64,000 nucleotides of DNA from assembly GCF_001542815.1 (NCBI RefSeq), contig NZ_CP006992.1:3167501-3231500 (forward strand), written 5' to 3'. Made by a program: the position numbers and the translations under genes. The notes beneath the pieces were generated by a model, which was not told the origin of the DNA, did not search any database, and was given only the letters and a program-made list of their open reading frames with translations. Below, piece by piece: positions 8,572 to 17,021 of this stretch. Position 1 is the stretch's first letter; the number at the start of each line of letters is the position of its first letter. Source of the DNA: Methylobacterium sp. AMS5. GTDB lineage: Bacteria > Pseudomonadota > Alphaproteobacteria > Rhizobiales > Beijerinckiaceae.

Positions 8572-8799
8572 ATGGTGAGGAATGGGGCGGTTCATCCGCG
8601 CTGGGTCTTGCGCAGGGACGAGCGGCGGACCGGGCGATACGACGGCAACAAGGTGGTGCGGTGGATCGCACGCCCGACGCTGATGAAGGGGCGCAAGAAA
8701 GGATCGGCCACGGCCGACGCCGAGGACGGCACGGGAAGCTACGCGCCACCGTCCCGCCCGAACGGATACGGGGGCCTGCGGATCGTCTCCGACATGTGA
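8572..8799 (+). CDS. Small basic hypothetical protein
   Basis: A 75-residue, arginine- and lysine-rich open frame (for example RWVLRRDERRTGRYDGNKVV) of unknown family. The case for a real gene is a purine-rich GAGGGGGAC about 8 bases before the ATG and a non-repetitive amino-acid sequence. A 90-residue minus-strand frame (8570-8842) covers the same place but is Arg/Pro/Ser-biased like an antisense shadow. Low confidence. Confidence 0.3.
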   Translation: MVRNGAVHPRWVLRRDERRTGRYDGNKVVRWIARPTLMKGRKKGSATADAEDGTGSYAPPSRPNGYGGLRIVSDM

Positions 8800-9107
8800 T
8801 GTGACGGGAGAGGCCGGGGGAATCGCCGCGTCCATCGGGCATGCGCTCGATTGCTCGCGCGAGGCCCCCGCCGCGAAATCACGCCACCGCCGTTCCGTAC
8901 CTTGCAACCAAGGTCGGCATGCGATGCTCATGTCGGAGCCGACGGCAGACCGGGCCGGTTCTCGCAGCGGCTCCGGGAGGGTTTGCGCAAGATCCGTGAG
9001 GATTGACGCTGCACGCGAGCCGGGAATCTCTTGGCAAGGCCTTCGGCGCGGTACATGCTCGCCTTCGAAAGCCGCCGGACAACGCGGCGGCATCGGAGGG
9101 TCGTCCC
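8800..9107. other. Intergenic region, nothing convincing
   Basis: About 310 bases upstream of the small gene at 9108. All frames here look like shadows. The last 15 bases contain the GGAGGG ribosome-binding site of that gene. Confidence 0.4.
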
Positions 9108-9380
9108 ATGCTCGCCGCCAACCGCTTGGTCAAATCGGCCTGGATCGCCGTCGATGTCACCAAGGAGCGCACCGAACGGGTGCTCGTGGTCGAAGCCTAT
9201 ATCGCCGTCAGTCCGCTGGAGAAGAATTTCGACGCCCACCGCTACGACAAGGTCGTGGAGGATGTGCGCCGCGTTCTCGCCGAGCATCCCGAGATCGACC
9301 GTGCCTCGATCTTGAGCATGCATCGGGATGCCGGCTGCACGGCCCTGTTCCGCAGCCAGCCCGCTCCCGCCACGGCGTGA
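9108..9380 (+). CDS. Conserved-looking small cytoplasmic hypothetical protein
   Basis: A 90-residue soluble protein. A GGAGGG ribosome-binding site lies 7 bases before the ATG at 9108, which fixes the start even though the frame is open 35 codons earlier. The chain alternates strand-like (SAWIAVDV, RVLVVEAYIAV) and helical (YDKVVEDVRRVLAEH) stretches, as in a compact alpha/beta fold. No family recognised. It is convergent with threonine deaminase. Confidence 0.5.
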   Translation: MLAANRLVKSAWIAVDVTKERTERVLVVEAYIAVSPLEKNFDAHRYDKVVEDVRRVLAEHPEIDRASILSMHRDAGCTALFRSQPAPATA

Positions 9381-9501
9381 CGCGATCCGGTTCGCTCCGG
9401 AGGACCGGCAAAGGCCGACGTGACGAGAGCGAGCCGGGCGGGAAACACCCGGCGCCTTGGTCACTGCCGGTCAGGCGGCCTTCGCTCCGTGCGACTTTGC
9501 G

Positions 9502-11034
9502 TCAGTGGCCGTGCGCTCCAATGCCGTTGTCGAGGAACAGCCGGTAGGCCGGGTTGTCGGTCTCGTCGACATAGGGATAGGCGAGCATTTCGAGGGCGGC
9601 GTCGAAGCGGGCGCGTTCCGCCGCCGGCACCTCGATCCCGGCGAGCACCCGGCCGTAATCGGCGCCGTGATTGCGGTAGTGGAACAGGCTGATGTTGAAG
9701 CCGTCACCGAGCGCTTCCAGGAACTTCATCAGCGCGCCCGGCCGCTCGGGGAACTGGAAGCGGTAGAGCCGCTCGTCGGCGAGCCCCGCCGCGCGCCCGC
9801 CCACCATGTAGCGGACATGCACCTTGGCCATCTCGTTGTCGCTCATATCGGCGACGCGGTAGCCGGCGCTCTCCAGGGCCGCGATCAGATCGCGCTTCTC
9901 GGGCTTGCCGCCGGGCAGGTTGATGCCGACGAAGATGCGCGCCTCGCTGCCTTGCGCGTAGCGGTAGTTGAATTCGGTGATCGCGCGGGGGCCGAGCGCG
10001 CCGATGAAGGCGCGGTAGGCGCCCGGCCGCTCGGGGATGGTGACGCCGAGCAGCACCTCGCGTTCCTCGCCGATCTCCGCCCGCTCGGCGATGTGGCGCA
10101 GGCGGTCGAAGTTGAGGTTGGCGCCCGACGAGATCGCGACCAGCGGCCCGGCTCCGGGATTCCGTGCCGACCAAGCCTTGGCCCCGGCCAGACTCAGCGC
10201 GCCGGACGGTTCGGAGATCGCGCGGGTGTCGTCGAAGATGTCCTTGACGGCGGCGCACATCGCATCGGTATCGACGGTGATGACCCCGTCGAGATGCTCG
10301 CGGCAGAGCCGGAAGGTCTCCTCGCCGGCCTGCCGCACCGCGACGCCGTCGGCGAACAGGCCGACGCTCGGCAGCATCACCCGGTCGCCCGCCCGAAGCG
10401 CCTCGGACATGGTGGCGGCATCGTCCGGCTCGACGCCGATCACCTTTGTCTCGGGGCGCAGATATTTCACGAAGGTGGCGATGCCGGCCGCCAACCCGCC
10501 GCCGCCGATCGGCACGAAGATCGCCTCGATCGGTCCGGTATGCTGATGCAGGATCTCCATGCCGATCGTACCCTGTCCGGCGATCACCTCGGGATCGTCG
10601 AACGGGTGCAGGAAGGTCAGGCCCCATTGCGCTTCGAGGCGCCGGGCCTCGGCCAGAGCCTCGTCGAAGGCGTCGCCGTGCAGGACGACCTCGGCGCCGC
10701 GGGCCCGGCAGGCATCGACCTTGATCGCGGGGGTCGTGCGCGGCATCACGATCACCGCTCGCACGCCGAGTTTGGCCGCGGCCAGCGCGACGCCCTGGGC
10801 ATGGTTGCCGGCCGAGGCGCAGATCACTCCGCTCGCGAGCCGCTCCTGGGACAGCGAGGCCATCTTGTTGTAGGCGCCGCGCAGCTTGAACGAGAAGACC
10901 GGCTGCAGATCCTCGCGCTTGAGGAGGACGGGGCGGCCGAGCCGTTTCGTCAGGCGGGGCATCGGATCGAGCGGGCTCTCGATCGCCACGTCGTAGACGC
11001 GAGCGGAGAGGATCTTCTTGATGTAGTCGGTCAC
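9502..11034 (-). CDS. ilvA: Threonine ammonia-lyase, biosynthetic
   Basis: A 510-residue PLP enzyme that deaminates threonine to 2-oxobutanoate, the first committed step to isoleucine. The N-terminal fold-type II catalytic domain has the PLP lysine in VFSFKLRGAYNKM (around residue 50), the ASAGNHAQGVALAA phosphate/PLP loop, and the glycine-rich FVPIGGGGLAAGI. The C-terminal third contains two ACT-like regulatory units (IPERPGAYRAFIGAL and FPERPGALMKFLEALG), as in isoleucine-feedback-controlled biosynthetic forms of about 510 residues rather than the short catabolic forms. The start codon is GTG at 11034; no closer in-frame ATG retains the N-terminal helix. Confidence 0.93.
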   Translation of the reverse strand: MTDYIKKILSARVYDVAIESPLDPMPRLTKRLGRPVLLKREDLQPVFSFKLRGAYNKMASLSQERLASGVICASAGNHAQGVALAAAKLGVRAVIVMPRTTPAIKVDACRARGAEVVLHGDAFDEALAEARRLEAQWGLTFLHPFDDPEVIAGQGTIGMEILHQHTGPIEAIFVPIGGGGLAAGIATFVKYLRPETKVIGVEPDDAATMSEALRAGDRVMLPSVGLFADGVAVRQAGEETFRLCREHLDGVITVDTDAMCAAVKDIFDDTRAISEPSGALSLAGAKAWSARNPGAGPLVAISSGANLNFDRLRHIAERAEIGEEREVLLGVTIPERPGAYRAFIGALGPRAITEFNYRYAQGSEARIFVGINLPGGKPEKRDLIAALESAGYRVADMSDNEMAKVHVRYMVGGRAAGLADERLYRFQFPERPGALMKFLEALGDGFNISLFHYRNHGADYGRVLAGIEVPAAERARFDAALEMLAYPYVDETDNPAYRLFLDNGIGAHGH

Positions 11035-11136
11035 GGGCAGGCTTTCGGCCGCGTCATCGGGCAGGGCACGACCGGGACTTAGTCCTTCCGCGGCCGGGAT
11101 GCGAGAGCGGGATACTCGGGGGAGGGGCGCGCACTG

Positions 11137-11727
11137 TCAGAGTCGGATCCCGGCATGGACTTGGCCCGGATCGAGAGGAGAGGCGAAGGCCGCGCCGATG
11201 CCGTCGCGGAAGATGCGCACCACCTGCGCGGCCGTGCCGCCGATGGTGATGCGCGCCCCGCGCGAGAGCGTGTGATCGAGGGCGAGCGCCGCGCCGGACG
11301 CCGAGATGTTGATGAGCCGCCCCGGCAGGACGCGACCGTCCTCGAGGGTCACGAGCACGTCCTTGCGGGCCGGATTGATCCGCGGATGCGCCCGCGCCGC
11401 CTCGAAGGTCCGCCCCTGCTCGCGGGCCAGCGCCAGCAGGGCGCGGGCGACCTCGGCCGTCCGCTGCCGCGATGCCATGAGGCGGACGGCGAACAGGTTG
11501 TCGCCGCTGCTGACGACGCGGGCCTCGACTTGGCCGACATAGCGGATGCTGCAGGTGAGCGGCTCATCGACCGCCGGCTCGGATGCCGAGCGGAAGGTGA
11601 TGCCGGCCCGTGAAAGATCCTGGGTCACCGCGTAGAAGTCGGGCTGCCGCCGGCCCCAGCACAGCGCCGGGAGGAACACCGTATGGAGGTGGGAAGCTGG
11701 ACGCTCGATCATGGTGCCGCGTGTCAT
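11137..11727 (-). CDS. Double PilZ-domain protein, probable cyclic-di-GMP effector
   Basis: A 196-residue protein with two PilZ-like units. The first (residues 15-90) keeps DLSRAGITFRSA but not the arginine motif. The second (115-190) has arginines in RINPARKDV followed by LINISASGAALAL, the N/DxSxxG motif, so it is the more likely cyclic-di-GMP binder. Two diguanylate cyclase/phosphodiesterase genes lie at 36-40 kb and a large flagellar cluster at 16-27 kb, but nothing in the sequence ties it to either. The start is ATG 11727 or ATG 11712; neither has a clear ribosome-binding site. Confidence 0.75.
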   Translation of the reverse strand: MTRGTMIERPASHLHTVFLPALCWGRRQPDFYAVTQDLSRAGITFRSASEPAVDEPLTCSIRYVGQVEARVVSSGDNLFAVRLMASRQRTAEVARALLALAREQGRTFEAARAHPRINPARKDVLVTLEDGRVLPGRLINISASGAALALDHTLSRGARITIGGTAAQVVRIFRDGIGAAFASPLDPGQVHAGIRL

Positions 11728-12163
11728 CGTCGCACGACAATGGCCGCACGGCCCTGAACGGAAAACGCCGAAAATCCCTCGAATTTTTACGAAAATTCAG
11801 CGGGCGAACCACCGGGCCAAGTGCTCGAATGTGAAAACGAACCGCCACGTCTTACCATCGGCCCGATCCTGCTCTCCCCACTGTCGAAGAAATTCGACTT
11901 CAGAGGATTTTGCTCAGTCTCCTGCCTGCAATCGGCAAAGATCTATACGTGACACTTCTATTGGATGACGAAAGCGGCGACACCACTACGAAGCGTGATT
12001 CGACATTGCGCTTTCCGGCGGGATGAATTCTGATCCCATCCGACAGCCATTCCAGGAGAGCATAACGCTCATGCTCAGATAGGAAGGCGAATGGGGAGTG
12101 GATCATCCGGCTCTCTCGTCAGGCCGGTTGTCAGGTGGCGGCCGCTCCGGGCATGGTCGGGCG
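11728..12163. other. Comparatively AT-rich intergenic region
   Basis: About 435 bases between the leftward PilZ gene and the rightward slyX gene, clearly less GC-rich than either neighbour from about 11760 to 12080. One minus-strand frame (11900-12106, 68 residues, starting MIHSPFAFLSEHERYALLEW) reads like a possible small protein, but it has no ribosome-binding site and no recognised family. The divergent promoters of pilZ and slyX should be here. Confidence 0.35.
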
Positions 12164-12382
12164 ATGAGCGACCCGCCGCCCGACACCGATCGCATTGCAC
12201 GTCTCGAGATTCGGCTGACCGAGCAGGAGGCCGTGATCGAGGATCTGAACGCAGCCATCACCGCGCAGTGGACGGTGATCGACCGTCTCACCCGGCAGCT
12301 CGGCCGGTTGCAGGAGCAGGTCGAGGACAGCGCCTTCCGGAGCGCCAGTGGCGCGCCGGAGCCGCCGCCACCGCATTACTGA
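12164..12382 (+). CDS. slyX: SlyX family protein
   Basis: A 72-residue cytoplasmic coiled-coil protein. The segment RIARLEIRLTEQEAVIEDL followed by NAAITAQWTVIDRLTRQL matches SlyX, and the C-terminus ends in the family's characteristic Pro-rich PPPPHY tail. The biochemical role of SlyX is unknown. ATG 12164 is preferred because family homology starts at MSDPPPD; the frame is open 22 codons earlier. It is followed after 35 bases by a small secreted protein, probably in the same transcript. Confidence 0.85.
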   Translation: MSDPPPDTDRIARLEIRLTEQEAVIEDLNAAITAQWTVIDRLTRQLGRLQEQVEDSAFRSASGAPEPPPPHY

Positions 12383-12417
12383 GGCGAGTTGGCCTCGTGC
12401 GGGCAGGGGAGAGCGTA

Positions 12418-12726
12418 ATGCGGAGGGTGATGCGCTGCCTCGGCCTGTGCCTCGCACTGGTGCCGTTCTGCGCGGGCGCGTTCGAGCGCGCGCCGCATCC
12501 CTCCGAGGCACCGATGGAACCCTGTCCGAGCCAGGGGGCGGGCTTCTTCCGGATTCCGGGCACGGCGAGCTGCATTCGCCTGTCGGGCCGGGTAACGGCC
12601 GGTGCCGATATCGGCCCGCGCCGTAGCACCGTCCCCGTGCAGGGCCGCATCGCGGTCGAGACAAGGAGCGATTCCGCCCTCGGGCCCGTGCGCAGCTTCG
12701 TCCGGATCGAGGCGGGACAACGCTGA
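12418..12726 (+). CDS. Small secreted protein resembling the N-terminus of an alphaproteobacterial porin
   Basis: A 102-residue protein with a signal peptide (RCLGLCLALVPFCAGAF). The mature part contains CPSQGAGFFRIPGTASC and IRLSGRVTAGADIG, closely recalling the first beta-strands of alphaproteobacterial porins (C..YG.GF..IPGTDTC.R..G.VR). Full porins run several hundred residues, whereas this ends after about 75 mature residues, so it is either a dedicated small periplasmic protein or a truncated porin. A GGGGAGAG ribosome-binding site precedes the ATG. It lies 35 bases after slyX and is convergent with dksA. Confidence 0.6.
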   Translation: MRRVMRCLGLCLALVPFCAGAFERAPHPSEAPMEPCPSQGAGFFRIPGTASCIRLSGRVTAGADIGPRRSTVPVQGRIAVETRSDSALGPVRSFVRIEAGQR

Positions 12727-12747
12727 GGACCGCCGAAGCCCGCCGGA

Positions 12748-13167
12748 TCAGTCGTCGCGATAGACGCGCTCGCGGCGCTCGTGGCGTTCCTGCGCTTCCA
12801 GCGACAGTGTCGCGATCGGCCGCGCATCGAGGCGCTTGAGCGAGATCGGCTCGCCGGTCTCTTCGCAGAAACCGTAGGAGCCGTCCTCCAGCCGGGCCAG
12901 GGCCGCGTCGATCTTGCTCGTCAGCTTGCGCTGGCGGTCGCGGGCGCGCAGCTCGATCGCCCGATCCGTCTCCGAGGAGGCGCGGTCGGCGATATCCGGA
13001 TGGTTCTCGTTCTCGCTCTGAAGCGCGGTGAGAGTCCCCTGCGCCTCACGCAGGATCTCGCTCTTCCAATTGAGCAGCTTGCGCCGAAAGTACTCGCGCT
13101 GCCGCTCATTCATGAAGGGCTCGCCGTCGGAGGGCCTGTAGCCGTCCTCGATCGTGACCTTCGCCAT
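12748..13167 (-). CDS. dksA: RNA polymerase-binding transcription factor DksA
   Basis: A 139-residue DksA/TraR-family protein, the partner of ppGpp that binds in the secondary channel of RNA polymerase. The coiled-coil domain spans residues 15-95, with the tip acidic DIADRASSETDRA. The C-terminal globular domain reads YGFCEETGEPISLKRLDARP, where only one of the four zinc-finger cysteines of the E. coli protein remains. Loss of these cysteines is, as far as I know, common in alphaproteobacterial DksA and does not imply a dead gene. It is transcribed alone, convergent with the porin-like gene. Confidence 0.9.
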   Translation of the reverse strand: MAKVTIEDGYRPSDGEPFMNERQREYFRRKLLNWKSEILREAQGTLTALQSENENHPDIADRASSETDRAIELRARDRQRKLTSKIDAALARLEDGSYGFCEETGEPISLKRLDARPIATLSLEAQERHERRERVYRDD

Positions 13168-13436
13168 CGTCTTATCCTCGCGCTCCCTGCCGGTCAGCGG
13201 CGATCGTCGGCGAGGCTATAATCGAGCTGGGCAAGCTCTACAACGCGCGGATGCCGCCTCGCACCGTCGCGCGTGAAAAGCTCTCGCAATGCGGCAAAGA
13301 CGACACGCTCAAGTGGCCCCCGACCCGACATCAGGTTGAGCCCGTGGGTCCGCGGCCGCAGGCGTGCGGGGAGCGCCGCCCTCGAACGCAAGGCATGCTC
13401 GACTTCGCCCGACCCACTTCCTTCCGGTTTCCCGGT

Positions 13437-14456
13437 TCAGGGCGCACCGCGCAGCCGGACGATGGCGGCGGCGATCTCGTCGGTCAGGGGGCGGGCGAGA
13501 GCGTGCCTGTAATGGGTCTGGTCGAAGAACAGGCCGGGATCGTGCAGGGCCGGCCGCTCAAGGCGCGCGTCGAGGAGCGCGCTGCGCCCGTGCCGTTGCA
13601 ACGCCGCCGCCGCGGCGTTCCGGCACGCGGCCTCGGCGTGGGCACGCGGCGTGCCGGGCCGGGGGAGGCCGGCGGCGTAGACCGGCGGGAAGACCATGAC
13701 CACGGCGGTCTCGGCCGGCAGCGCGGCGAGGGCATTGCCGAGACGGTCCGCGGCGGGAAAGTCCGGCCCTGCTTTGCCCGGAGCCGCCGCGTCGGGCACC
13801 GGTGTTTCGCGCATGACGCGGAGGCGGTCGTCGTCGAGCGTGCCGCGCTTCAGGTAATCCAGCTCGTAGTCCCACCAGCCGTCGGCGACCGCCCGCTTGC
13901 GGCGCGCGCCGACGAGCCAGCCGATGCGGCCGACGACTTCCTGCGCCACGGAAAAGCGCAGGAGCCCCCGCAGATAGGCAAGCGGATCGGGGCTGTAGAG
14001 CCAGAACGGGAACGGCTTGTCGTTGGGCAAGGCCGGATCGTCGGTGCACCAGTACTCGTCCACCGAGAGGATCACGGCCTTCGGCGCCGGATGGTGGCGC
14101 AGGAACCAAACGAGCAGCGCGAGCTGCTCTCCGGGGCCGGTCGCGGGCACGGAGAGCTGCACGAAGGGAATGCCGGTCGCCGCCGTGAGCCGCGCGGGCT
14201 CGATCAGCTGGATGTGCGAATTGCCGAACACCGCGCCTGCGAAAGCCGGGTCGCGCCCGCGTGACGCGGCAGCGGTGCGTGGGCCCTGCGGACGCACGGC
14301 GCCGGCCGAGAACAGCGTCGAGCGCCCGCTGTCGTAGGGATCGATCAGGAAAGCGAGCGTGAGATATCCGGCGAGCAGGCCGATGGCGGTACACAGGAAC
14401 AGGCGCGCGAAGGCCGCCCAGTCCTGCCGCGCGAAGCTGCCGGAGGCGGGTACCAT
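13437..14456 (-). CDS. Membrane-anchored SGNH/AlgX-like protein paired with MBOAT acyltransferase
   Basis: A 339-residue protein with one N-terminal membrane helix (LFLCTAIGLLAGYLTLAFLI) and a large, presumably periplasmic domain. Seen motifs are FGNSHIQLIEPARL (block I-like GNS), LSVDEYWCTDD, VVMVFPPVYAA and FDQTHYRHALA (a D..H pair near the C-terminus), an order matching SGNH/AlgX-type polysaccharide O-acetyltransferase partners. The ATG at 14456 is one base after the stop of the upstream MBOAT gene, so the two are translationally coupled. The inferred role is transfer of acetyl groups, delivered across the membrane by the MBOAT protein, to an exopolysaccharide. A paralogue lies at 49814-50881. 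Confidence 0.7.
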   Translation of the reverse strand: MVPASGSFARQDWAAFARLFLCTAIGLLAGYLTLAFLIDPYDSGRSTLFSAGAVRPQGPRTAAASRGRDPAFAGAVFGNSHIQLIEPARLTAATGIPFVQLSVPATGPGEQLALLVWFLRHHPAPKAVILSVDEYWCTDDPALPNDKPFPFWLYSPDPLAYLRGLLRFSVAQEVVGRIGWLVGARRKRAVADGWWDYELDYLKRGTLDDDRLRVMRETPVPDAAAPGKAGPDFPAADRLGNALAALPAETAVVMVFPPVYAAGLPRPGTPRAHAEAACRNAAAAALQRHGRSALLDARLERPALHDPGLFFDQTHYRHALARPLTDEIAAAIVRLRGAP

Positions 14457-14457
14457 C

Positions 14458-15831
14458 TCAGAACTGGAAGTAGATGAATTCGTAGTTCGCATCGTCCCCG
14501 ATCTTGAGGAGCACGACGACGAACAACAGGGCGAAGGCGGCTGCGAGCCAGCGGTTCGGCGGCAGCCGGTGCACGGCGGCCCAGGCGGTCGGGCCGATCA
14601 TCGCGACGGCGGCGGCGATGAGAATCGTGCGCCACTTGAAGCCCGCCCCCGTGGGCGCCAACCCGAACAACCCCTTGTAGATCGCCAAAGCCGCCTCGAA
14701 CGAGGATGCGCGGAACAGGACCCAGGTCAGGACCACGAACCCGGCCGTCATCGCCCAGCCGAGGAGGTGCGGCAGCCGTCCGCCCGCCCGGCGCCAGAGC
14801 ACGCCTGCCCCGAGGCCCACACCGTGCGCGGCGCCCCAGGCGACGAAGGTCAGCCCCGCCCCGTGCCAGAGGCCGCCGAGCGTCATGGTGGCGAAGAGCG
14901 CGCCGACCTGGACCGCGAGACCGCGGCGGTTTCCACCCATGGCGATGTAGAGATAGTCGCGCAGGAAGCGCGACAGCGTCATGTGCCAGCGTCGCCAGAA
15001 GTCGCGCAGCGAGGTGGCGCGATAGGGCACGTCGAAGTTCTGCGGCAGCACGATCCCGAACAGCAGCGCCAGTCCCAGCGCCATGTCGGTGTAGCCGGAA
15101 AAGTCGAAATAGATCTGGAAGGTGAAGCCGAGCGTCGCCTGCCACGCCTCGGCCATCGTCACCGCCTTGCCCGCGGCCGCCGCCTGGAACACGGGGTTGA
15201 CGTAGACCGAGAGCGGATCGCCGAGGAACACCTTCTTGGAAAGCCCGACCGTCAGCAGCATCAGCCCGCGCCCGATCCGCTCGGCCGCGTCGGGACGCGC
15301 GTAGGGGCGCTCCTCGAACTGGTGCATGATCTCGCTCCAGCGCACGAGCGGGCCGGCGAGAACCTGCGGGAAGAAGGCGATGTAGAGGGCGTAGCGGGTC
15401 AGCCCGAAGGACGGGGCGCGTCCCGCCCTCAGGTCCGTCAGGTACATGATGTGGTGGAAGGTGAAGAACGAGATCCCGAGCGGCAGGGCGAGGTCGATCC
15501 GCGGAAGATCGATGCCGGGGATCATGTCGGCGAGATCGGTGAGGAAGCCGAGATACTTGAAGACGCCCAGCACCGCGAGGTTGCCGGCGAGCGCCACGGG
15601 GAACAGCCAGCCGGTGCGATCCCGCGGCAGAGCGCGGGCCACGAGCCAGTTCACGCCGATGGAGGCGAGAAGCAGCGGCAGGAAGCGCCAATCCCACCAC
15701 GCGTAGAAGACGAAGGACAGCCCGACGAGAAGCGGCAGCCGCGCCTGCGGCCGATAGCGTTCGGCGGCGGCGTGAAGCAGCAGAGCGGCCGGCAGGAAGG
15801 CGAGCAGGAAAACGAAGGAGTTGAACAGCAT
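14458..15831 (-). CDS. MBOAT family O-acyltransferase (AlgI-like)
   Basis: A 457-residue polytopic membrane protein of the membrane-bound O-acyltransferase family. About ten hydrophobic segments run along the chain. Diagnostic motifs are FFPQVLAGPLVRW, the SLRDFWRRWHMTLSRFLRDY segment and the catalytic-histidine region LGGLWHGAGLTFVAWG, all as in AlgI and related proteins that pass acetyl groups to periplasmic polysaccharide transferases. It is the first gene of a two-gene leftward operon with the SGNH-like protein. Alginate itself is not implied; the polymer acetylated is unknown. Confidence 0.88.
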   Translation of the reverse strand: MLFNSFVFLLAFLPAALLLHAAAERYRPQARLPLLVGLSFVFYAWWDWRFLPLLLASIGVNWLVARALPRDRTGWLFPVALAGNLAVLGVFKYLGFLTDLADMIPGIDLPRIDLALPLGISFFTFHHIMYLTDLRAGRAPSFGLTRYALYIAFFPQVLAGPLVRWSEIMHQFEERPYARPDAAERIGRGLMLLTVGLSKKVFLGDPLSVYVNPVFQAAAAGKAVTMAEAWQATLGFTFQIYFDFSGYTDMALGLALLFGIVLPQNFDVPYRATSLRDFWRRWHMTLSRFLRDYLYIAMGGNRRGLAVQVGALFATMTLGGLWHGAGLTFVAWGAAHGVGLGAGVLWRRAGGRLPHLLGWAMTAGFVVLTWVLFRASSFEAALAIYKGLFGLAPTGAGFKWRTILIAAAVAMIGPTAWAAVHRLPPNRWLAAAFALLFVVVLLKIGDDANYEFIYFQF

Positions 15832-16172
15832 CGCGGCGCGGACGATTCCCCTGACGATCCGGCGAGACCGGCGCGCGCCCGCTCACGCGGCCAGCCTTGT
15901 CGGGGATCGAAGCGCAACCGTCAATCGCGCCGAAGCGGCGCGTGGGCGCAGTGGGATCCTCCGCGCGCCCCCAAGGCTACCGTGAGGCGCCCAACGGAAG
16001 TACCGGCAAGCAACCAAGCTCCGAACCAAGAATGACCTCGATCTGTGCAAGGGCCGCCGGCAGTGGGCGTGCAGCACCACGATTGAGACGCGTCAGTCAG
16101 CTTCGGTTCATCGAGGCAGACCTAGCTTCCGGCATCGGCCGTATGGTCCGGCCGCAACGGAGAAATCGTACG
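15832..16172. other. Intergenic region, nothing convincing
   Basis: About 340 bases between the leftward MBOAT operon and the rightward small secreted protein. It should contain both promoters, but I can identify no element with confidence, and no frame looks like a gene. Confidence 0.4.
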
Positions 16173-16463
16173 ATGACGCACGCGAAGGCGTTCGCATTGG
16201 CTGCGGTGATCGCCGGCAGCCTTGGTGTCGCGGGAAGCGCCCAGGCGGCGCCCTTCAGCCCAGCCCCTCTCGCGACGGACAGCGCGCTCGTGGAGCGCAC
16301 CGCCGGCGGCTGCGGGCCGGGCTTCCACCCCAATCCCTGGGGCATCTGCCGCCCGAACTGGGGTCCGCGGCGCTACTGGGGCGGCCCGCCCCCCGGCTAT
16401 TATCGCCCGCGGCCGCTCTACCGGCCCTACGGCTACTACCGCCCACGGCCCTATTACTGGTGA
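16173..16463 (+). CDS. Small secreted GCG/CRPN-type protein with Gly-Pro-Tyr-Arg tail
   Basis: A 96-residue protein with a signal peptide (FALAAVIAGSLGVAGSAQA). The mature part contains GGCGPGFHPNPWGICRPN, the 'GCG...CRPN' prefix that in rhizobial and Methylobacterium genomes precedes low-complexity repeats, and then a tail of YYRPRPLYRP and YGYYRPRPYYW. It is probably exported and surface-associated; the function is unknown. The ATG at 16173 places the signal peptide correctly. A strong hairpin terminator follows the stop codon. Confidence 0.75.
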   Translation: MTHAKAFALAAVIAGSLGVAGSAQAAPFSPAPLATDSALVERTAGGCGPGFHPNPWGICRPNWGPRRYWGGPPPGYYRPRPLYRPYGYYRPRPYYW

Positions 16464-16469
16464 TCGTAC

Positions 16470-16504
16470 GGGCCGGACCTCGCAAAGGGGGTCCGGCCCT
16501 TTTC
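16470..16504 (+). terminator. Rho-independent terminator, usable in both directions
   Basis: GGGCCGGACC at 16470-16479 pairs perfectly with GGTCCGGCCC at 16490-16499 and is followed by TTTT. It lies between the stop codons of the rightward secreted-protein gene and the leftward fliX gene, so it may serve both. Confidence 0.85.
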
Positions 16505-16508
16505 GTGT

Positions 16509-16949
16509 TCAGGCGCCGCGCGCCGCTTCGAGCTTGGCCAGTTCCACCGCCGCGCGCAGTTCGATCTCGGCCACCAGCCCGTCGAGGCGGGCGTCGCCGC
16601 TCTCCGCATTCCGCTCGGCGAGGCGGCCGGCGATGGCCTGAAGGTCGCGCGTCGCTACCCGTCCGCCGATCAGCGCGGCTTTCAGGCGGTCGAGCCCGTC
16701 GAGCAGGTCGTGCCCGCGCTGCACCGAGCGGCGGCGGCGCTCCTTCTGCGCGTCGGCCCCGTCCTGTCCCTGGAGCGTGAGGAGGGCATCGAGCCCGGTG
16801 AGCATGCCGGTTTGGCTCGCGCCCGCGGTCGCCGCCCGGGGCGTCTCTTCCGCTCCCGACGTTGGGGCGAAGGCGCCCGGCGCGGCGGCGCGGCGGGTGG
16901 CGTTGAGCGCACCCGCGGCGGCGGCGGCAAAGCGTGTGTCGACGCGCAT
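16509..16949 (-). CDS. fliX: Flagellar assembly regulator FliX
   Basis: A 146-residue protein matching FliX, the alphaproteobacterial protein that couples early flagellar assembly to the sigma-54 activator FlbD. The chain has an Ala/Thr-rich N-terminus (MRVDTRFAAAAAGALNATRR), then a helical core, LDALLTLQGQ followed by RRRSVQRGHDLLDGLDRLK, ending with a second helix rich in Ala/Glu. ATG 16949 is taken because FliX proteins start with MR(V/I); the frame is open 20 codons earlier. It is divergent from flgI, as in Caulobacter. A one-mismatch CtrA box lies 73 bases upstream. Confidence 0.8.
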   Translation of the reverse strand: MRVDTRFAAAAAGALNATRRAAAPGAFAPTSGAEETPRAATAGASQTGMLTGLDALLTLQGQDGADAQKERRRRSVQRGHDLLDGLDRLKAALIGGRVATRDLQAIAGRLAERNAESGDARLDGLVAEIELRAAVELAKLEAARGA

Positions 16950-17021
16950 GATGGTCCGAAACCTTTTCGCACCCGACGATGCACGGCGGGTTCCGATCTC
17001 CGAAGACATCGGCCGACAGGG

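Noticed and set aside
12748..13167. DksA missing three of four zinc cysteines read as a decayed gene
   Set aside because: The rest of the protein is fully conserved, and loss of these cysteines is, to my knowledge, common in alphaproteobacterial DksA.
14359..16035. 558-codon rightward frame across the MBOAT and SGNH genes
   Set aside because: Antisense shadow; low-complexity Arg/Glu/Gln sequence, while the opposite strand encodes a clear MBOAT protein.
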